Source: Pelagadaptatus sp034112445 (lineage in GTDB: Bacteria > Pseudomonadota > Gammaproteobacteria > Pseudomonadales > Cellvibrionaceae). From it: 16,497 nt of DNA. Below, piece by piece: positions 14,576-16,497 of the stretch. Numbering within the stretch: position 1 is the first letter of the stretch; each line of letters starts with the position of its first letter. The stretch lies in assembly GCA_034112445.1 (NCBI GenBank), contig JAWUVI010000003.1, positions 1 through 16,497 of the forward strand, in the 5' to 3' direction. The notes below the pieces were generated by a model, which saw only the letters and a list, made by a program, of their open reading frames with translations, had not been told where the DNA came from and searched no databases. The position numbers were made by a program, and so were the translations under genes.

Positions 14576-15337
14576 TCAGGCGAGCTCTTTGGTAAAATAC
14601 GCAAAAATTTCATCTAAAGCTTGTCGAGTTGGGTGATTTTTTTCATCAACAAAATCCAGCGTGAGCACTGAATGACCTTTACCGGGTAAAGTGCGCAAAT
14701 TCACTCGGTGAGCATCGTTATTAAACGCTTGCTCAACCGCATCAAACTTCTTGGCTGTGCACATACTGTCTTTTTCAAAGCGATAGGCGTATACGGGGGC
14801 AACGTTATCAATGCGATGCTTAATTGCCTCTACATCCGCATCACTCATGTGCAGATCCGATTGGCTGCCCAGTGGCATTGAGGGTTGTGAACTCACTGCC
14901 GCCAACACACTGTCATCAGCCATTAGCGATATCGCAAAATTACCGGTTAAGCACATACCAATAGTACCCACTCCTGGCGCGCCGGTATCGGTTTTAATTT
15001 TTTGGCATAGAGCTTTTAGCCAATCAACGATCGGGCTGGTTTTATTCTTCTGGAAAAGATGGAATTCTTTGCGCAAACAAAACACCCGCGCCAGATTGCC
15101 GACAACATTGGTTTTACCTAACGGCCCAAATAAATGTGGCAGATAAACCTCAAAGCCTTGTTCAACAAACAACTCTGCCAATCGTAATGTTTCAATACCA
15201 ATACCCGGCAACTCTTGAATAATAACAATTGGTTTACCTGCCCCTAGCTTATACACATCATGGGTGATTGTGTGGCCAGTGAAGACTGTTGCGGTGAATT
15301 CGGTTTTGATGAAGTGCGAAATACTCGGAGTCGTCAT
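14576..15337 (-). CDS. Dienelactone hydrolase family protein
   Basis: This is a 253-residue alpha/beta hydrolase of the DLH type. The nucleophile is a cysteine, Cys129 in TIGMCLTGNF, as in dienelactone hydrolases (usual motif GxCxGG; the last glycine is shifted here). Asp190 (RFEKDSMC) and His222 (GKGHSVLTLDF) complete the triad. Glu42 in IIQELPGIG matches the glutamate that gates the cysteine in Pseudomonas DLH. The family hydrolyses lactones and small esters in the cytoplasm; no aromatic-degradation genes are nearby, so the true substrate is open. AAGGAATGAG directly precedes the ATG. It sits between fliS (45 nt) and the crotonase (85 nt) on the same strand, with no strong terminator after fliS. 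Confidence 0.87.
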   Translation of the reverse strand: MTTPSISHFIKTEFTATVFTGHTITHDVYKLGAGKPIVIIQELPGIGIETLRLAELFVEQGFEVYLPHLFGPLGKTNVVGNLARVFCLRKEFHLFQKNKTSPIVDWLKALCQKIKTDTGAPGVGTIGMCLTGNFAISLMADDSVLAAVSSQPSMPLGSQSDLHMSDADVEAIKHRIDNVAPVYAYRFEKDSMCTAKKFDAVEQAFNNDAHRVNLRTLPGKGHSVLTLDFVDEKNHPTRQALDEIFAYFTKELA

Positions 15338-15382
15338 CTCATTCCTTAACGTTCAAATAATAATAGGAATGAGTGTAAACGA

Positions 15383-15766
15383 TTATGGCGTTTGAGGAAT
15401 ACTTTCCCAGCCAGACTGAATGGTTTTAATTAAACCTATGACTTCATCGTAAGCCGACTCATCAGCATCGACATTAGCCTTAACAAGCCGAAATTGAATG
15501 TACTCATACAAACGATCAAGGTTTTGTGGAATCTCTGAGTCTACTTCCATATTTAAGGATTCTCGTAGACCTGAGACGATGCTCAAGGCCTTCCCTAAAA
15601 ATACGCCCTTTGCTGCCAGATCTCCTCTTTGCACAGCCGACTTAGCCTGATTCAAACGCTCTACGCCACCTTCAAACAACATTGAAATAAGTTGGTGTGG
15701 CGATGCAGCCGAAACTTTAGTTTCTAACTCAACTGAACGGTATTGGTTGGCTTGATTTTGAGGCAT
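15383..15766 (-). CDS. fliS: Flagellar export chaperone FliS
   Basis: This 127-residue helical protein has the size and pattern of FliS, the chaperone that binds the C-terminus of flagellin in the cytoplasm and keeps it unfolded for export. Family marks are the N-terminal Tyr-containing segment (NQYRSVELETKVSAASPHQL, residues 7 to 26), LISMLFEGGVERLNQAK, and the middle GKALSIVSGLRESLNME. It follows fliD by 25 nt in the usual fliD-fliS order. AGAGAG lies about 11 nt before the ATG, a loose spacing that may rely on coupling to fliD. No fliT-like gene follows; the next gene is an unrelated hydrolase. Confidence 0.93.
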   Translation of the reverse strand: MPQNQANQYRSVELETKVSAASPHQLISMLFEGGVERLNQAKSAVQRGDLAAKGVFLGKALSIVSGLRESLNMEVDSEIPQNLDRLYEYIQFRLVKANVDADESAYDEVIGLIKTIQSGWESIPQTP

Positions 15767-15791
15767 GAAGAAAACTCTCTACAAAAATAAA

Positions 15792-16497
15792 TTAATCTTT
15801 CTTATATACAGCTGACAATATTTCAAATTGCTGCGTCAGAAAGTCTTGGGTTGTATTGAGCTGTGAAATCAACGTGTCATTATATGAAAACTGAGAAGCC
15901 AAACGAGCCTGAAACGCCTCAATTCTCGTGTCTAACTCGGTACGTTCCACGGCCAACTCTTCTAAATCTGTAAGTAGACCGGTCTGTTTAATACCCAGAC
16001 TGCCACTACTACTAAGAAAGTCATCTAAAAATTCATCTAAACGCGCTGCAATACCACGACTAAAATCAATGCTGCCTCGGGTGCCTAGATTTCCGCCCAA
16101 AACATTTATTCGTAAATCTTCAACCGCGGACCCTATAGAGCCAAGCAAAGTTTGACCGGTTCCAATTGCTGCAATGCCACCCATTGTTCCGGCAACATTG
16201 ACACCATAATCATATATAAAGTCTGAATTACTGGTTTCAGATAAACCTAACGACAACTCTGCAAAAGTATTAGGCGTCTGAACATGAAAATTCACATCAT
16301 TGCCAAAATCTATTTTAAAACTACCTCCATCTGTAGAGCCATCATAAGTTACGCTTACTTGAGTAAGATCTTCACCGCGAACTAAACCCGAGGCAATACC
16401 AAATCCATCAAGTGCTCCACTGCCATCGTGGCCACTGCTATAAACTGAATCTGCGGGAAACAAACTTAAGGGATCTACGAGATTTTTAACTTCTAGT
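15792..16497 (-). CDS. fliD: Flagellar hook-associated protein 2 / filament cap FliD (N-terminus outside window)
   Basis: The frame is open from the right edge to a TAA at 15792 to 15794, giving 234 C-terminal residues. The true start is beyond the window; a TTG at 16463 is internal. FliD caps the growing filament and folds exported flagellin subunits. The visible part matches the FliD C-terminal region: DLRINVLG, RGIAARLDEFLDDFLS, then the heptad-like TDLEELAVERTELDTRIEAF and the closing QFSYNDTLISQLNTTQDFL, where most homologues have QFxAMDxxI. The coiled-coil end (last ~80 residues) packs against the hook-filament junction. fliS follows by 25 nt, supporting the call. Confidence 0.92.
   Translation of the reverse strand, partial: LEVKNLVDPLSLFPADSVYSSGHDGSGALDGFGIASGLVRGEDLTQVSVTYDGSTDGGSFKIDFGNDVNFHVQTPNTFAELSLGLSETSNSDFIYDYGVNVAGTMGGIAAIGTGQTLLGSIGSAVEDLRINVLGGNLGTRGSIDFSRGIAARLDEFLDDFLSSSGSLGIKQTGLLTDLEELAVERTELDTRIEAFQARLASQFSYNDTLISQLNTTQDFLTQQFEILSAVYKKD

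Noticed and set aside
14491..14613. Longer crotonase start at 14613, overlapping the dienelactone hydrolase gene
   Set aside because: The extra 41 residues do not resemble the family N-terminus, and the ATG at 14490 has a good ribosome-binding site.
15372..15395. Terminator after fliS (AAACG/CGTTT arms)
   Set aside because: Only a 5-bp stem overlapping the stop codon and no T-run; too weak to call.
1..16497. CRISPR array, insertion sequence, prophage, toxin-antitoxin or defence system
   Set aside because: No regularly spaced repeats, transposase or integrase motifs, terminal inverted repeats or recognisable defence domains were seen on either strand.

Overview
The window reads as chromosomal DNA from a motile, Gram-negative gammaproteobacterium. 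Base composition is moderate, in the mid-40s percent GC by eye. The best anchors are a close YbiT-type ABC-F protein, a YihG-type acyltransferase, an E. coli-like tRNA-Arg(ACG) and a fliD-fliS pair. The mix of lipid and acyl-CoA genes would suit a marine, Oceanospirillales-like bacterium, but that placement is inference. I see no transposase, integrase, CRISPR array, phage genes or toxin-antitoxin pair.

Layout, left to right. A patatin/DUF3336 phospholipase runs off the left edge on the minus strand. Divergent to it is a small secreted Cys-containing protein. The plus-strand ABC-F gene ybiT follows and ends in a clear intrinsic terminator. A gene-free stretch leads to tRNA-Arg(ACG) on the minus strand, which has its own good promoter and terminator. 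A long acetyl-CoA hydrolase/CoA-transferase gene on the minus strand lies just upstream of the tRNA. Divergent from it is a three-gene plus-strand operon: a SnoaL-like protein with an Asn-rich repeat, a TauE/SafE permease and an alpha/beta-hydrolase lipase. The operon faces a minus-strand cold-shock-domain protein with a C-terminal membrane helix across a shared terminator hairpin. Next come an exported D-aminoacylase-like amidohydrolase (minus), a divergent membrane-anchored metallo-beta-lactamase-fold protein (plus), and a YihG-like acyltransferase (minus) whose stop codon overlaps the MBL gene's stop. The right end is a minus-strand run: fliD (cut by the edge), fliS, a dienelactone-hydrolase-like protein, a crotonase and a short frameshifted remnant.

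Most genes are housekeeping or metabolic. Lipid turnover is a recurring theme: patatin, lipase, acyltransferase, CoA-transferase and crotonase. FliD and FliS are the flagellar cap and the flagellin chaperone. I found no convincing undescribed multi-gene system. The observations most worth a second look are the frameshifted small secreted ORF after the crotonase, the crotonase missing one of the two canonical glutamates, the inverted repeat over the SnoaL-operon promoter, the isolated 18-bp terminator upstream of the cold-shock gene, and a Cys-rich antisense ORF over the ybiT start.
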